DNA of 64,000 nucleotides from Aerolutibacter ruishenii. Lineage in GTDB: Bacteria > Pseudomonadota > Gammaproteobacteria > Xanthomonadales > Xanthomonadaceae. The translations under genes were made by a program, and so were the position numbers. Shown here piece after piece: positions 62,959 to 64,000 of this stretch. The first letter of the stretch is position 1. The number at the start of each line of letters is the position of its first letter. The stretch is from NCBI RefSeq assembly GCF_007830115.1, contig NZ_VLKP01000004.1, positions 124,001-188,000 on the forward strand, given 5' to 3'. The notes beneath the pieces were generated by a model. It was not told where the DNA came from, made no database searches, and saw nothing but the letters and a program-made list of their open reading frames with translations.

Positions 62959-64000
62959 TCAGGTCGCTGCCCGCGCCATGCACTGCCGGTAGCGTTTTTC
63001 CACCCGCGTGGCGAACCATTCGGTGGTCAGGCGGCGGGTGATCTTCGGACTCTGCAGGCGGATGCGGGGGAACACTGCCCGCGGCAATGGCTTGCCAGCC
63101 CGGCGTTCGGCCATGGCAAAGACCTCCCGGTACAGCGCCGTCTCTTCGAAGCGCCGGGCGTGCCCCAGCTTGAGTGCACGCCGGATGGCGGCATCGTCGA
63201 TGCCCAGCACCGGCGTCAACGTGCGTGCGGCCAGTTCGGTCTGCCCCACGTGGTTCCGCCCCTGGCGGTGGGCGATCACGTCACCGTCCAGTTCCACGGG
63301 CATGCCACTGGCGATGGACAGCGCGTTCTGGAAGGCTGCATTGCGACTGGCATAGAGACCGGCATTGAAGTCGGCGAAGCGGTAGCGCAGGTGCGGGTAG
63401 GACGTCTCGTATGCCAGCAGATGCGCGATGCCGAAGTAGACACCACCCCGCCGGCTGAAGACCTCGTCGCGGATGGAGCCGGCAATCGGATACGGATAGG
63501 GGCGCGCATTGGCGAAGGCTTCGGCGAACGCGATGCTCACCTGCATCGCGCCACCGGTGCGCACAGGGTTGGCCCGGCCCAGCAGGCGGCGGCCCAGCGG
63601 CACCTTGTCGATCAGGCCCTCGTACAGGTTGCTCAGGTCCCGCTCGGTGCGCACGGCGGCCAGGTGCTCGGCGTAAGGTCGACCATCGTCCGCATCCATC
63701 TCCAGCGCGGCCGCCACGACGAATCGTGGTACGCCCAGGTTGCCGGCGCGGCTCTCGATCTCTTTCCTCGCGATCGCGGCCAGTCCGGGCACCGCAGGGT
63801 CCGGGTTGTAACCGGTCTCCTGCTCGATCACGGCCAGCGCCGCGCACAGGTTGGGGGGTAGCGGTCGGATGCCCAGCGAGGTGAACGCCACCTGGATGTC
63901 CTGGGCCCAGTCGGCCCTGTCGCGTAGCGTCACCGGCAGCAGCCGGCTGACCTGTGCGCGGATCTGCGCCGGCGTGGGCTGCGGTTCGGGCTTGGCGCAC
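62959..64000 (-). CDS. DUF1615 lipoprotein, N-terminus cut by the window edge
   Basis: At least 347 residues; the start lies beyond the right edge. The first visible complete codon is Cys, followed by AKPEPQPTPAQIRAQVSRLLP, in outline the lipidated mature N-terminus of DUF1615 proteins. Its lipobox is therefore just outside the window. A GTG at 63933 could be mistaken for the start, but the frame is open to the edge. The body has RAEYLAA-like helices and NRNAAFQNALSIASG-type segments of the family, whose function is unknown. Confidence 0.82.
   Translation of the reverse strand, partial: CAKPEPQPTPAQIRAQVSRLLPVTLRDRADWAQDIQVAFTSLGIRPLPPNLCAALAVIEQETGYNPDPAVPGLAAIARKEIESRAGNLGVPRFVVAAALEMDADDGRPYAEHLAAVRTERDLSNLYEGLIDKVPLGRRLLGRANPVRTGGAMQVSIAFAEAFANARPYPYPIAGSIRDEVFSRRGGVYFGIAHLLAYETSYPHLRYRFADFNAGLYASRNAAFQNALSIASGMPVELDGDVIAHRQGRNHVGQTELAARTLTPVLGIDDAAIRRALKLGHARRFEETALYREVFAMAERRAGKPLPRAVFPRIRLQSPKITRRLTTEWFATRVEKRYRQCMARAAT

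Noticed and set aside
63281-64000. A different-frame minus-strand frame at the window edge
   Set aside because: It is a shadow of the DUF1615 gene, whose frame is open to the edge and begins with the lipidated-type Cys.

Overview
The window is a dense, high-GC chromosomal segment of a gammaproteobacterium, most likely of the family Lysobacteraceae (Xanthomonadaceae: Lysobacter, Luteimonas, Stenotrophomonas and relatives). The grounds are the strong G/C third-position bias, the gene families present (icmF-type fused acyl-CoA mutase, DUF1615, DUF6164-like, DUF2189, UPF0217/TrmY-like) and the GGGGTC-N3-GACCCC palindromic repeats. The genus cannot be fixed from the sequence alone. I saw no tRNA, rRNA, CRISPR array, prophage or insertion sequence. 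The right edge cuts a DUF1615 lipoprotein gene.

Layout. 0.1-4.3 kb: an Ala-rich lipoprotein, then thiolase, isovaleryl-CoA dehydrogenase and leucine dehydrogenase on the minus strand, which together suggest leucine catabolism. 4.5-5.8 kb: a Sel1-repeat/prolyl-4-hydroxylase-like oxygenase. 5.9-10.8 kb: six overlapping or closely spaced minus-strand genes. They encode an ABC-ATPase fused to a Cys-based phosphatase, a roadblock-like protein, a winged-helix protein, a small Ras-like GTPase, a roadblock/LC7 protein, and a ferredoxin-flavin reductase-globin fusion. A divergent LuxR-type regulator with a cysteine cluster lies beside them (10.96-11.7 kb). This set resembles the actinobacterial conservon G-protein systems but has different accessory parts. 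It is the strongest candidate here for an undescribed signalling system. 11.8-15.3 kb: icmF.

15.5-22.1 kb: an acquired, lower-GC block forming one minus-strand operon. It holds a Dcm-type C5 methyltransferase with an N-terminal helix-turn-helix, Vsr, an EcoRII-type endonuclease, a GHKL ATPase and two unrecognised proteins. An M.SsoII-like operator (GGACA-N3-TGTCC) lies just upstream of the methyltransferase start. 22.4-30.5 kb: small conserved proteins, palindromic repeats, a NERD-domain membrane protein, a LytS/LytR-type two-component pair, a TrmY-like methyltransferase and a HigBA toxin-antitoxin pair with its palindromic operator.

30.5-64 kb: mostly single housekeeping or envelope genes. 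They include an S41 peptidase, a poly-proline autotransporter lipoprotein with a G8 tract, an SPFH/zinc-ribbon/membrane-protein operon, a CPBP protease, a Tat-type exported aminotransferase-fold protein and a CoA-transferase. Further on are an RCC1-repeat protein next to a GATCCY hexanucleotide repeat, an acetylpolyamine-amidohydrolase-like deacetylase, an acyltransferase, a short-chain dehydrogenase, an azurin-like lipoprotein, an M14 carboxypeptidase, a YgiD dioxygenase, a PAS-GAF-GGDEF cyclase and an M13 peptidase.

The leucine genes, icmF and the CoA-transferase together outline a branched-chain acyl-CoA metabolism, although they are not in one operon.
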